DNA of 64,000 nt from Akkermansia muciniphila (GTDB taxonomy: Bacteria; Verrucomicrobiota; Verrucomicrobiia; Verrucomicrobiales; Akkermansiaceae), in assembly GCF_040616545.1 (NCBI RefSeq), contig NZ_CP156688.1:1674001-1738000 (forward strand), read 5' to 3'. Below, in pieces: positions 9,984 through 20,739 of this stretch. The position numbers and the translations under genes are program-made. The notes beneath the pieces were generated by a model that did no database searches, was not told the DNA's origin, and saw only the letters and a program-made list of their open reading frames with translations. Position 1 is the first letter of the stretch, and every line of letters begins with the position of its first letter.

Positions 9984-10240
9984 GGAGAGTTGAGGTTTGA
10001 GAGTGGAGAGTGGAGCGGAGACGCCCGCTCTCCATCCCTTCAGGGCCGTTCCGGGGTTATCCGGGACGGCCCTGTTGCGTTGTGATGAAGGGGTCTTTCC
10101 CGGAGAAGGAGGACGGAATAGGCCAAGCGGACTCCATGGACGGAATAGAAGGGGAAGGTGAGTCCATGAAGTTCATCCTGTCCATTCTCTCCACCCTGAA
10201 CTCTCAACTCTCAACCTTCCACTCTGAACTCTCCCCGTTC
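9984..10240. repeat. Inverted low-complexity GAGAGTTGAG-type repeats flanking the terminator
   Basis: The stretch 9984-10016 consists of GGAGAGTTGAG/GAGAGTGGAG units. The stretch 10189-10236 is made of the complementary CTCTCAACTC/CACTCTGAACTC units, so the two blocks could pair across the terminator. There is no coding signal. The origin is unknown. Confidence 0.5.
10042..10073 (+). terminator. Terminator hairpin after the autotransporter
   Basis: A 13-bp stem with one G-T pair (10042-10054 with 10061-10073) and a 6-nt loop, followed by a weak T-containing stretch. Confidence 0.7.
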
Positions 10241-10252
10241 AAGATTCTGTAA

Positions 10253-12996
<2,744 letters not shown>

Positions 12997-13019
12997 TTCC
13001 TACACTTTCTCCCAGAACC

Positions 13020-15641
13020 ATGGAAAACAATAGAATCAAACCGGTGGACGTAGCCAGTGAGCTCTCCACTTCTTTCCTGGACTACTCCATGTCCGTCATC
13101 ATCTCCCGCGCCCTGCCGGACGTGAGAGACGGCCTCAAGCCCTCCCAGCGGCGTATCCTGTACGCCATGAAGGAGCTCAACCTGTCCCCCGGCGGCAAGA
13201 CCCGCAAATGCTCCAAGATCGTGGGTGACACCATGGGTAACTATCACCCGCACGGGGACGCCGCCATTTACGGCACCCTGGTGAACATGGCGCAGGACTG
13301 GTCCATGCGGGACATCCTCGTCATCGGCCAGGGCAACTTCGGCACGCCGGACGGGGACCCGCCCGCCGCCGCCCGATACACGGAAGCCAAGCTTTCCGGC
13401 ATGGGGGTGGCCCTGATGGCTGACCTGGACAAGGACACCGTGGACTTTGTCCCCACGTATGACAACGAGCACACGGAACCCACCGTGTTCCCCTCCGCCT
13501 TCCCCAACCTGCTGGTGAACGGCGGCACGGGCATTGCCGTGGGGATGGCCACCAACATGCCCCCCCACAACCTGGGGGAAGTGGTGGACGGCATCTGCGC
13601 CGTGATTGACAACCCCCTCATGACGGTGGATGAACTGCGCCACTACATCAAGGGGCCGGACTTCCCCACCGGGGGCGACGTGCTGGGCTTTTCCGGCATT
13701 GACAGCTACTTCCGCACCGGGCGCGGCTCCGTGCGCATCCGCGGCAAGATAGACATGGAAATGACGGACTCCGGCAAGGACCTCCTCATCATCCGTGAAG
13801 TGCCGTACGGCGTAAACCGCGCCGCCCTCCAGGAACGCATTGCGGAACTGTACAAGGACAAGATACTGACGGACATTTCCGGCATCCGGGACCTTTCCGA
13901 CGAGAAAACCTGCATTGAAATCGAGCTCAAGAGGGACGCCCGCCCGCAGGTGGTCATGAACCAGCTCTACAAGCTCACCTCCATGGAAACCTCCTTTGCG
14001 GTGAATATGCTGGCGATTCACGACAACCGCCCCAAGACGCTCGCGATGCTGGACGCCATCAACTTCTACATTGAGCACCGCCGCGAGGTGGTCGTGCGCC
14101 GCACGCGCTACCTGCTGGGGGATGCGGAAAAGGACGCGGAACGCCTGGAAGCCTTCCTGCTGGCCCTGCACCACATGGATGACTTCATCACCATCATCCG
14201 CGACTCCAAAAACAGGGAGGAAGCCCGCGAACGGCTGCAAAACTACACCTTCTCCACACAGACGGCGGAAAGCCTGGGCATCCTGATCCGTTCCCAGGCC
14301 TCCGTGCAGGGGGACCGCTACATCTTTACGGAACGCCAGGTCAATTCCATCCTGGACCTGCGCCTGTACCAGCTCACCGCTCTGGAAAACGACAAGATTT
14401 CCGGGGAATACACGGAACTGCTGGTCCGGATCAAGGACTATCTGGACATTCTGGCCAATGAATCCCGCGTGCTGGGAATCGTGAAGGATGAACTCATGGC
14501 GATCAGGGACAAGTACGCCACGCCGCGCGTCACGCGCATCATTCCCTTCTCCGGGGACATGGCTATCGAGGACCTGATCCCGAACGACACGATGATCGTC
14601 ACCATCACGCACAGCGGCTACATCAAGCGCACCAACTCCGCGGAATACCGCGTGCAGGCCCGTGGGGGCAAGGGCGTGAAGGCCGCTACCACGAAGGGAG
14701 CCAAAAAAGACGCGGAGGCGGATTTCATCGAGCACCTCTTCGCCGCCCAGAACCACGACTACCTGATGTTCTTCACCAACACCGGGCGCGTGTACGTGGA
14801 CCGCGTGTATGAAATTGACGAGGCCGCCCGCAGCGCGCAGGGCCGCAACATCAAGAACCTGCTGGACCTCCAGCCGGAGGAAGCCATCGCCGCCATCCTG
14901 CGCCTGGAACGCCGGGTGGATGAAAAGGGCAATGACATCACCTTTGCGGAAGGCAGCGGCAACGTGGTCTTCGCCACGAAGGACGGCACGGTGAAAAAAA
15001 CCAGCCTGAACGACTTTGTCAACTACCGCAAGGCCGGCATCATCGCCATCAACCTGGAGGAAGGCAACACCCTGGTGAACGCGGAACTCACCACCGGGGA
15101 AAATGAAATCGTGCTCGTCACCCATGACGGCATGAGCATCCGCTTCCCGGAGGAAGCCCTCCGCACCCAGGGCCGCAACACCATCGGCGTGCGCGGCATC
15201 CGCCCGCGCGAGGGGGACTACGTGGTGGCCCTCGCCATTGTGGACCCGCAGAAAACCCTGCTGGTGGCCTCTGAAAACGGCCTCGGCAAGCGCACCTCCT
15301 TTGAGGAATACCGCACGCAGGGCCGCGGCGGCACCGGCATCAAGACCATGAACTGCACGGACAAGACGGGCAAGGTGGTCTCCGCCACGGTTGTTTCCGA
15401 GGAGGATGAACTGATGCTCATGACCACGGCCGGGCAATCCGTCCGCATCAAGGTGGCTACCGTCCGTGAGACGGGCCGCGCCACCCAGGGCGTGAAGCTC
15501 ATGACGCTGAACGACGGCGAAGCCATCCAGGACATCTCCATCGTCATTCCGGATGATGAAGAAGAGGATATCCCGGAGGACGGGGAAGACGCGGAGGCCG
15601 TGGAACCTTCCGGCGAGGCGCAAGCCCCTGCGGAAGAATAA
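13020..15641 (+). CDS. gyrA: DNA gyrase subunit A
   Basis: This is the breakage-reunion subunit of gyrase. The catalytic tyrosine is Tyr120 in [10 protein letters not shown]. The C-terminal beta-pinwheel carries GyrA-box-like segments ([30 protein letters not shown]) for DNA wrapping, and the end is acidic. The quinolone-resistance region reads GDAAIYG: Ala81 stands at the E. coli Ser83 position and Gly85 at the Asp87 position, so both residues that anchor the drug through the water-metal bridge are replaced. A strong terminator starts 12 bases after the stop, ending the gyrB-gyrA unit. Confidence 0.98.
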   Translation: MENNRIKPVDVASELSTSFLDYSMSVIISRALPDVRDGLKPSQRRILYAMKELNLSPGGKTRKCSKIVGDTMGNYHPHGDAAIYGTLVNMAQDWSMRDILVIGQGNFGTPDGDPPAAARYTEAKLSGMGVALMADLDKDTVDFVPTYDNEHTEPTVFPSAFPNLLVNGGTGIAVGMATNMPPHNLGEVVDGICAVIDNPLMTVDELRHYIKGPDFPTGGDVLGFSGIDSYFRTGRGSVRIRGKIDMEMTDSGKDLLIIREVPYGVNRAALQERIAELYKDKILTDISGIRDLSDEKTCIEIELKRDARPQVVMNQLYKLTSMETSFAVNMLAIHDNRPKTLAMLDAINFYIEHRREVVVRRTRYLLGDAEKDAERLEAFLLALHHMDDFITIIRDSKNREEARERLQNYTFSTQTAESLGILIRSQASVQGDRYIFTERQVNSILDLRLYQLTALENDKISGEYTELLVRIKDYLDILANESRVLGIVKDELMAIRDKYATPRVTRIIPFSGDMAIEDLIPNDTMIVTITHSGYIKRTNSAEYRVQARGGKGVKAATTKGAKKDAEADFIEHLFAAQNHDYLMFFTNTGRVYVDRVYEIDEAARSAQGRNIKNLLDLQPEEAIAAILRLERRVDEKGNDITFAEGSGNVVFATKDGTVKKTSLNDFVNYRKAGIIAINLEEGNTLVNAELTTGENEIVLVTHDGMSIRFPEEALRTQGRNTIGVRGIRPREGDYVVALAIVDPQKTLLVASENGLGKRTSFEEYRTQGRGGTGIKTMNCTDKTGKVVSATVVSEEDELMLMTTAGQSVRIKVATVRETGRATQGVKLMTLNDGEAIQDISIVIPDDEEEDIPEDGEDAEAVEPSGEAQAPAEE

Positions 15642-15653
15642 CACTCCATGGAA

Positions 15654-15682
15654 CCCCGCTCCGGAATCATGCCGGAGCGGGG
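15654..15682 (+). terminator. Terminator of gyrBA
   Basis: A perfect 11-bp GC-rich stem (15654-15664 with 15672-15682) and 7-nt loop, followed by TTCTTC. It overlaps a potential upstream start of the next frame (15648), which argues for the start at 15702 there. Confidence 0.85.
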
Positions 15683-15701
15683 TTCTTCATCCGCCGTTTT
15701 T

Positions 15702-16334
15702 ATGGAAGAAAACCTTTCCCTGCAAAAGTGCGCCGAACGCCTGGAACGGCGCGGATTCAGAAGCTTTGTAGTCCCGGGCTTGAAGGAAGCCGCGGACCTG
15801 ATGCGCGGCCTGGTGCGGGAGTTCCAACCCGCGTCCGCCTCCTACGGGGACTCCATGACCTTGAAGTCCACGGGAATTCTTGACGACCTGCGGGCCAACC
15901 CGGACATTCAATTTTACGACGGCTTTCTCCCGGGCATGGACCGGGAGGAAAAATGGGAAATCCGGCGCCGCGGCATGACGGCGGACCTCTTCCTGACCGG
16001 AATCAATGCCGTCAGCATGAAGGGAACCCTGCACTGGGTGGACATGGTGGGCAACCGCGTGGCCCCGGTGGCGTTCGGCCCCCGGCACGTCATTCTGCTG
16101 GCCGGAGCCAACAAGCTGGTGGCTGGCCCGGAGGAGGCCGCGGAACGCATCCGCCGCATTGCCCCGCTGAACGCCAAACGCCATGAGGGCTTCAAGACGC
16201 CCTGCATGTACACGGGAACCTGTGCGGACTGCAACTCCCCGGACCGCCTGTGCAATATCCACATGTCCATCGTCAAATGCTTCCCCAAGGGAAGGATTAC
16301 CGTCATCCTGATGGAGGAATCCGGAGGACTCTGA
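15702..16334 (+). CDS. LUD-domain protein (lactate-utilisation/LutC-like)
   Basis: The protein has about 210 residues and a LUD (formerly DUF162) fold: helical start, SYGDSMTLKSTGI, LFLTGINAVSMKGTLHWVDMVGNRVAPVAFGPRHVILLAGANKLV. Relatives include LutC and LutB partners of L-lactate oxidation, and many stand-alone proteins of unknown role. The C-terminus carries a Cys cluster (TPCMYTGTCADCNSPDRLCN) that could bind metal or an Fe-S cluster. The start at 15702 is chosen because the in-frame ATG at 15648 lies across the gyrA terminator. The U32 gene begins 3 bases after its stop, so the two are likely co-translated. No LutA or LutB neighbour is present, so a role in lactate oxidation is not supported here. 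Confidence 0.8.
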   Translation: MEENLSLQKCAERLERRGFRSFVVPGLKEAADLMRGLVREFQPASASYGDSMTLKSTGILDDLRANPDIQFYDGFLPGMDREEKWEIRRRGMTADLFLTGINAVSMKGTLHWVDMVGNRVAPVAFGPRHVILLAGANKLVAGPEEAAERIRRIAPLNAKRHEGFKTPCMYTGTCADCNSPDRLCNIHMSIVKCFPKGRITVILMEESGGL

Positions 16335-16337
16335 GCC

Positions 16338-17609
16338 ATGCCCGTTTCATCCCGGATAGAAATCATGGCCCCGGCGGGGTCGTTTGAATCCCTGGCCGCC
16401 GCATTGCAGGGCGGGGCGGACTCCGTGTACTTCGGCGTAGGAAAGCTCAATATGCGCTCCCGCGCCACGGCAAACTTTTCAGAGGAAGACCTGCCGGAAA
16501 TCGTCGCGCGCTGTCATGAGGCGGGGGCTAAGGCCTACCTGACGCTCAACATCATCGTGTACGATGATGAGCTGGAGGAGGTGCATTCCCTGTGCCGCGC
16601 CGCCCGGAAGGCCGGAGTGGACGCCGTCATTGCCTCCGATCTGGCGGTGATCACTTATGCCCGCTCCATCGGGCTGGAAGTCCACATGTCCGTGCAGGCC
16701 AACGTCTGCAACATGGCCTCCGTCAGATTCTACGCTCAATACGCGGATGTGGTGGTGCTGGCCCGGGAACTCACCCTGGCGCAAATCAGGCACATCATTG
16801 AATCCATCCGGAAGGAGGACGTGAGAGGCCCCTCCGGAGAACTGCTCCGGGTGGAAATCTTTGCCCACGGGGCGTTGTGCGTGGCCGTGTCCGGCAAATG
16901 CCACATGAGCCTGGCGGCCTACAACTCCTCCGCCAACCGGGGCGCCTGCTTCCAGAACTGCCGCCGCGCCTACCGCGTGACGGATGAAGAAACGGGCAAT
17001 GAACTGGTGATAGACAACAAATACGTGATGTCCCCCCGGGACCTGTGCACCGTTCCAGTGCTGGACCAGATACTGGATGCCGGAGTCTCCGTGCTGAAGC
17101 TGGAAGGGCGCGGGCGTTCCTCAGACTATGTCCGGACGGTCACCTCCGTGTACCGGGAAGCCGCGCAGGCGTGCCTGGACGGCACCTTCTCCGCGGACGG
17201 AGCGGCTGCGTGGATGGAACGGCTGGAATCCGTATTCAACCGGGGCTTCTGGCAGGGAGGGTATTACCTGGGCGTAAAATGGGGGGAATGGAGCGGATCC
17301 TCCAACAGCCGCGCCTCCCTGCTGAAAATCCACATCGGCAAGGTGGACAACTTTTATAAAAAGAACGGCGTGGCGGCCCTTTACCTGGAAGCCGGCGGCT
17401 TGTCCGCGGGGCAGACCATCCTCATGGCGGGCCCCACCACGGGAGCCGTCCGCGTGGAAGTGGAATCCATGCAGCGGGAGACGGCGGCCGGAATGGAACC
17501 CGTGGAAACCGCGCAAAAAGGGGAAACCGTCTATCTGGCGGTTCCGGAACAGGTGCGCCGCCGGGACAAGGTGTACCTGCTGCGCCCCCGCACGCTGGAA
17601 GACGCCTGA
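16338..17609 (+). CDS. Peptidase U32 family protein (TrhP/RlhA-like)
   Basis: At 423 residues, the N-terminal TIM-barrel region begins EIMAPAGSFESLAAALQGGADSVYFG, typical of U32. The family signature E-x-F-x-x-G-A-x-C is at residues 173-181, and further Cys in CHMS, GACFQNC and the region after it could hold an Fe-S cluster. Members once called collagenases are now known to include tRNA and rRNA hydroxylation enzymes (TrhP/YegQ, RlhA/YdcP), so RNA modification is more likely than proteolysis. It lies immediately after the LUD gene and before a bidirectional terminator. Confidence 0.88.
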   Translation: MPVSSRIEIMAPAGSFESLAAALQGGADSVYFGVGKLNMRSRATANFSEEDLPEIVARCHEAGAKAYLTLNIIVYDDELEEVHSLCRAARKAGVDAVIASDLAVITYARSIGLEVHMSVQANVCNMASVRFYAQYADVVVLARELTLAQIRHIIESIRKEDVRGPSGELLRVEIFAHGALCVAVSGKCHMSLAAYNSSANRGACFQNCRRAYRVTDEETGNELVIDNKYVMSPRDLCTVPVLDQILDAGVSVLKLEGRGRSSDYVRTVTSVYREAAQACLDGTFSADGAAAWMERLESVFNRGFWQGGYYLGVKWGEWSGSSNSRASLLKIHIGKVDNFYKKNGVAALYLEAGGLSAGQTILMAGPTTGAVRVEVESMQRETAAGMEPVETAQKGETVYLAVPEQVRRRDKVYLLRPRTLEDA

Positions 17610-17642
17610 ACTTTTAATACCGCAGAAATGTAAAAACAAGAC

Positions 17643-17693
17643 CGCCGGAGAGAGGGGAAACGGCGGTTCCCTCCTTCTCCGGCGTTTGTTTTT
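17643..17693. terminator. Bidirectional terminator between convergent genes
   Basis: The stem 17643-17651 pairs with 17676-17684. A T-rich run follows on the plus strand (17685-17693), and a TTGTTTTTAC run follows on the minus strand. It serves both the U32 gene and the convergent arginase-family gene. Confidence 0.75.
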
Positions 17694-17726
17694 CCCGGAT
17701 AGCGGGAATAAACGGAGGAACGTTGC

Positions 17727-18734
17727 TCATTCCCCCGTTCCCTGTCCGGCAGGGGACGGCGGTGCATCCTGCTTCAGCAGGGGGAGCTGGCTGAGCATGT
17801 TTTTAATCTTGATCGCCAGGCGCGGCATCGGTTCCGCTACCGTAAGGCCCGCCACGTCGTAGCGGGCGGCGATGTCGTTAATCACCCGGACCACCTCGCT
17901 GATCTTCATTCCTCCCGGTTCTACGCCCACCCCCGCGATGATTTCCGCCGGGTCCAGAACGTCCAGGTCAAAGTGGATGAGAACCTTGGAAACGCCCCTC
18001 TCTTTCAGCCAGTTCATCACAGCGTCGCTGTTATCGGCCAATTCCGCAGGAGACAGGCTTTTGATGTTCAGGCTCTTTTGCCGCTCCTTCGTCCCTCCGT
18101 CCTTTTCCCAGGCGCGCAATCCTGCAATCAGGACGTTGGAGGCATCCACCTTCCCCGGCAGAAGCTTCATGATCTCTTCATCCCCCATCCCCATGCAGGC
18201 TGTCAGCGCCATGGCGTGGTAACCCTTGTATTCATCGTTCGGAAGATTGATGTCAGGATGGGCGTCAATCCAGACCACGGCCACATCATCGGGATATTTC
18301 CCGGCTAGGTAAGTGAAGGGAACCACGCTGACGGAGCATTCCCCGCCCAGCGTCACTATCTTGTCCGGATTGTTTTCACGCAGCTTCCCGAGTGCCGCTC
18401 TGGTCTGGGCCAGAATGGCGCTCCGGTCGCTGATGCCTTTCTCCACCTTCCTTTCTCCAATGTCCAGGGAAACGGGAACTTCAACGGTCTTCTGGGTGCT
18501 TTCTGGCGCCAGCATCCGGAGAAGCTGCGCTCCCAGGTAATACCCCCTGGAAGCGTCTTCCGCGGGGAGGTCCGGCATCCAGTGGCTTACCACGCCCCCT
18601 TGCCATTGGGGATAAATGAGGCGAATCGTATTTGCTTGATGTTCCATGCGCTGATTGTTTGTTGAGGGTTTTTCCTGTGCCGGGGAAAAGGATATCCCCA
18701 GCAATACGGCGGCTGACAATAAGGAATGTTTCAT
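17727..18734 (-). CDS. Arginase-family (ureohydrolase) protein with signal peptide
   Basis: About 335 residues. The start at 18734 gives a Sec-type N-terminus (MKHSLLSAAVLLGISFSPAQ), suggesting export. The ureohydrolase core is present: DAHPD (Asp157, His159, Asp161) and HFDLDVLDP (Asp256, Asp258), which bind the two Mn ions. The first metal motif, normally GGDHS, is GGECS here (Glu132, Cys133), so the usual His ligand is replaced by Cys. Whether the substrate is arginine, agmatine or something else cannot be read from sequence. A cytoplasmic form starting at an internal Met near residue 30 is possible. It is divergent from the HxlR gene, with about 260 bases between them. Confidence 0.85.
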   Translation of the reverse strand: MKHSLLSAAVLLGISFSPAQEKPSTNNQRMEHQANTIRLIYPQWQGGVVSHWMPDLPAEDASRGYYLGAQLLRMLAPESTQKTVEVPVSLDIGERKVEKGISDRSAILAQTRAALGKLRENNPDKIVTLGGECSVSVVPFTYLAGKYPDDVAVVWIDAHPDINLPNDEYKGYHAMALTACMGMGDEEIMKLLPGKVDASNVLIAGLRAWEKDGGTKERQKSLNIKSLSPAELADNSDAVMNWLKERGVSKVLIHFDLDVLDPAEIIAGVGVEPGGMKISEVVRVINDIAARYDVAGLTVAEPMPRLAIKIKNMLSQLPLLKQDAPPSPAGQGTGE

Positions 18735-18996
18735 GCTGCTGTGATATGGTGAGAAGGGCAGAACCCGTTTATGTGAAGTTAGACCATTTCCGTTTTCCCG
18801 CAATACGGATAAATTATTCGTATGCCGGCAAATTTGCCGGTGCATGCCTTCCGGCGCCCTTTTTCCCGGCTTCCTCCCTGCCACTGGGAGCCGCCGGGCT
18901 GTGCGGCATAACGGCGGTTTTATCCGGGAAACGCTTGAAAAATGCTTCCGGAATTGGTGAAGTGGAAAGAAGAAAACCTGTTTCCCCCTGTCTGCC

Positions 18997-19356
18997 ATGT
19001 ATGAGAAAAAATTGCCCTTTGATATTGATTGCGGAATCAGAATAGCCATGGAGGTAATCGGCGGCAAATGGAAGAGCTGCATCATCTTTGAACTGGCGGA
19101 AGGCCCCAGGCGCCCCAGCGAGCTTCACCGCCTGTTTCCGGAGGCCAACTCACGCGTCATTGACCAGCAGTTGAAAGAACTGGAAACGTGCGGAATCATT
19201 GAAAAAAAGATATACGCGGAGCTCCCTCCGCATTCCGAATATTCCATCACCCCGGCAGGGAAGACGTTAATCCCCGTCGTCAGGCAGCTGGAACAATGGG
19301 GAAATGAATTCAGGCCGGCCATGAAAATAATTCTTGGCATGGAGGATGACCGGTAG
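18997..19356 (+). CDS. HxlR-family winged-helix transcriptional regulator
   Basis: A 119-residue single-domain protein. It has the HxlR hallmark near the N-terminus (AMEVIGGKWKSCIIFELAEGPRRPSELHRLF), the recognition region NSRVIDQQLKELETCGIIEKK, and the wing YAELPPHSEYSITPAGKTLIPVVRQLEQWG. HxlR proteins are dimeric DNA-binding regulators, some sensing aldehydes or redox state. Divergence from the arginase-family gene makes that gene a candidate target. The Cys residues (DCGIR, KSC, ETCG) could sense oxidants, which is inference only. Confidence 0.92.
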   Translation: MYEKKLPFDIDCGIRIAMEVIGGKWKSCIIFELAEGPRRPSELHRLFPEANSRVIDQQLKELETCGIIEKKIYAELPPHSEYSITPAGKTLIPVVRQLEQWGNEFRPAMKIILGMEDDR

Positions 19357-19445
19357 GCCCTTTCCTGCCGCCGTGACCGCTTCTTCCGCGCTCCGGTATG
19401 GCCTCCATGGCCGCGGAAAGGAAGAAGCCTCTGTATCAATCCATG

Positions 19446-19476
19446 AAAAACGGATATTCCCGTAAAGGAATATCCG
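19446..19476 (-). terminator. Terminator of the LamG/PEP-CTERM gene
   Basis: The stem CGGATATTCC/GGAATATCCG (19451-19460 with 19467-19476) is followed on the minus strand by TTTTT. It lies just beyond the stop at 19502. Confidence 0.82.
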
Positions 19477-19501
19477 CAACGAGGTTTATCCGGAAAAACT
19501 T

Positions 19502-20308
19502 TTAATGTTGCGGCCTTCTGCGGCGCAGGGCCAGAAGGGCCAGCCCCGTCAGGCTGAGGGAGGCAGTAGCGGATTCCGGCACGTTGCCGGAGAGGGACGC
19601 AATCTGTTCCGCGCTCAGCACCCCCTGGTATAACTGTACATTGGAGAAGTCCGCCGACTGGGTATTCTGAGTGCTGATTGGCCTTCCTCCCAGGGAGAAG
19701 GTATCCAGCAATTCATTGGTCCGGTTAGTGGAGGCCAGCGTTGCGGTGGCGATGATCTCTCCATTCAAGTACAGGGTGAGGAGTCCCGTGTTATTGGCGC
19801 CGGTGTCTACGGTGACGATGAATGTTTGTTCTATTCCCTGAACCACGGTGCCCGCAGTGGAGATTTGGTTGCTCAGGCTGTAGCCTTCCGGAGAAAAGGA
19901 CCATCCGGCATTATCACCTTTCGTGTAATTGACTTTCAGGTTCCAGCTGCCGGCTTCTCCCAAGCCGAACAGTACGGGCCAATTGGAAGTGCTCCCTGCG
20001 TTCAGGCTGGCCTTCACCACAAAACTGAAATTGTCTTTCATTTTAATAGGAGAAGCGCTGTCCGTGAAGGTCATGCGATTACCACTGACGGAATTGTAAA
20101 TGTCATCCGTGACGGAACCTCCCCCGAAGTTAGGGGAAAGAGTGGTGTAGGCGTTTCCGTCGGCTCCCGTAACCACGATATTGCCGGCACTAGGGGAACT
20201 GGAAGTTCCGGTGAACGACATGTCCCAGAGGAGCGTTCCTGCTCCCTGCGCCGTGCACAGGAGCCCAAGCATGGCAATGCAGGAGGAAATCAGTAGGGTC
20301 TTTTTCAT
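19502..20308 (-). CDS. LamG-like jellyroll protein with PEP-CTERM-type sorting tail
   Basis: About 268 residues. The signal peptide is MKKTLLISSCIAMLGLLCTAQGAG. The middle (residues ~30-235) resembles a concanavalin-like/LamG jellyroll, with MSFTGT, FSFVVKASLN, GLLTLYLNGEIIATATL and FSNVQLYQGVLSAEQIASL, the last being a common end of LamG-type domains. The tail VPESATASLSLTGLALLALRRRR matches the PEP-CTERM pattern: a Pro-Glu motif, a membrane helix and a basic end. Proteins with this tail are processed by exosortase and sent to the surface or matrix. A glycan-binding role is plausible. The upstream region carries inversion site 2L, and flipping the segment would bring a -35 box to this gene. 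Confidence 0.85.
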   Translation of the reverse strand: MKKTLLISSCIAMLGLLCTAQGAGTLLWDMSFTGTSSSPSAGNIVVTGADGNAYTTLSPNFGGGSVTDDIYNSVSGNRMTFTDSASPIKMKDNFSFVVKASLNAGSTSNWPVLFGLGEAGSWNLKVNYTKGDNAGWSFSPEGYSLSNQISTAGTVVQGIEQTFIVTVDTGANNTGLLTLYLNGEIIATATLASTNRTNELLDTFSLGGRPISTQNTQSADFSNVQLYQGVLSAEQIASLSGNVPESATASLSLTGLALLALRRRRPQH

Positions 20309-20369
20309 GAGATTAATGTGGGTATTATTACGGATGTCCTTCTTTTTTTGGAGGACAAGACGTATTCTG

Positions 20370-20384
20370 CGGATTCCCAATCCG
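20370..20384 (+). repeat. Inversion site 2L
   Basis: CGGATTCCCAATCCG, with perfect arms and spacer CCC. The 17-base CGGATTCCCAATCCGGA recurs exactly, inverted, at 20608-20624. CTTGTTGAATTC lies at 20390-20401, the same 20-base offset as in site 1L. Confidence 0.87.
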
Positions 20385-20609
20385 GAGCGCTTGTTGAATT
20401 CAACTGTGAAGGCAGGGAAAACAGCCTTTCCACCGCGTCCTTTCATGGTCGCGCCGCCGGGAACATAGGCCTTCCGCCCTTGCAGGAACTCTCTCCGCTC
20501 TCCATCTGGAATCATGGACGGAAAAACTCCGGTAAACCTTCCTTTCCCCCGCCATTGCCCGGAGAGTTTTTCCACAACCGCCTTTCCTTTAAAATCGGAG
20601 CTTGACTTC

Positions 20610-20624
20610 CGGATTGGGAATCCG
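20610..20624 (-). repeat. Inversion site 2R
   Basis: CGGATTGGGAATCCG, the exact reverse complement of site 2L. TTGACT (20602-20607) stands on its inner side. Confidence 0.87.
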
Positions 20625-20739
20625 TGGGAATTAAGTTATGTATTCATCCTCATTTGATTATAGGGTAAATAAAGAGGCTCATAAATTATGGTTGAATGAA
20701 AAAGAATTTCCTCTGCGTACTAGTGTAAAACTGTACGCC

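Larger units (their letters stand above)
20370..20624. other. Candidate invertible promoter segment between two divergent surface/heme genes
   Basis: A 255-bp segment lies between 17-bp exact inverted repeats. The box TTGACT at its right edge now points toward the plus-strand operon. If the segment flipped, TTGACT would sit 17 nt from CAGAAT on the minus strand, about 50 bases before the LamG gene start, giving a good hybrid promoter there. In the current orientation the -10 options to the right are weak (GGGAAT at an 18-nt gap, three of six), so a separate fixed promoter for the operon cannot be excluded. The inversion itself is inferred. Confidence 0.72.
20309..20739. promoter_or_regulatory. 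Divergent intergenic region
   Basis: It holds the leader of the LamG gene, the 255-bp candidate invertible segment and an AT-rich ~115-bp leader before the start chosen at 20740. No small gene is convincing. Confidence 0.6.

Noticed and set aside
15648-15701. Upstream ATG for the LUD-domain gene
   Set aside because: The extension runs through the gyrA terminator hairpin and encodes non-conserved sequence.
19451-19476. CGGATATTCC/GGAATATCCG inverted repeat near a surface-protein gene
   Set aside because: It is a hairpin with a T run directly after the LamG gene stop, so a terminator explains it; the arms also differ from the inversion site.
20638-20739. Upstream ATG adding 34 residues to the heme/FGE-like protein
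   Set aside because: The extension is charged and would bury the signal-like hydrophobic segment that begins after the ATG at 20740.
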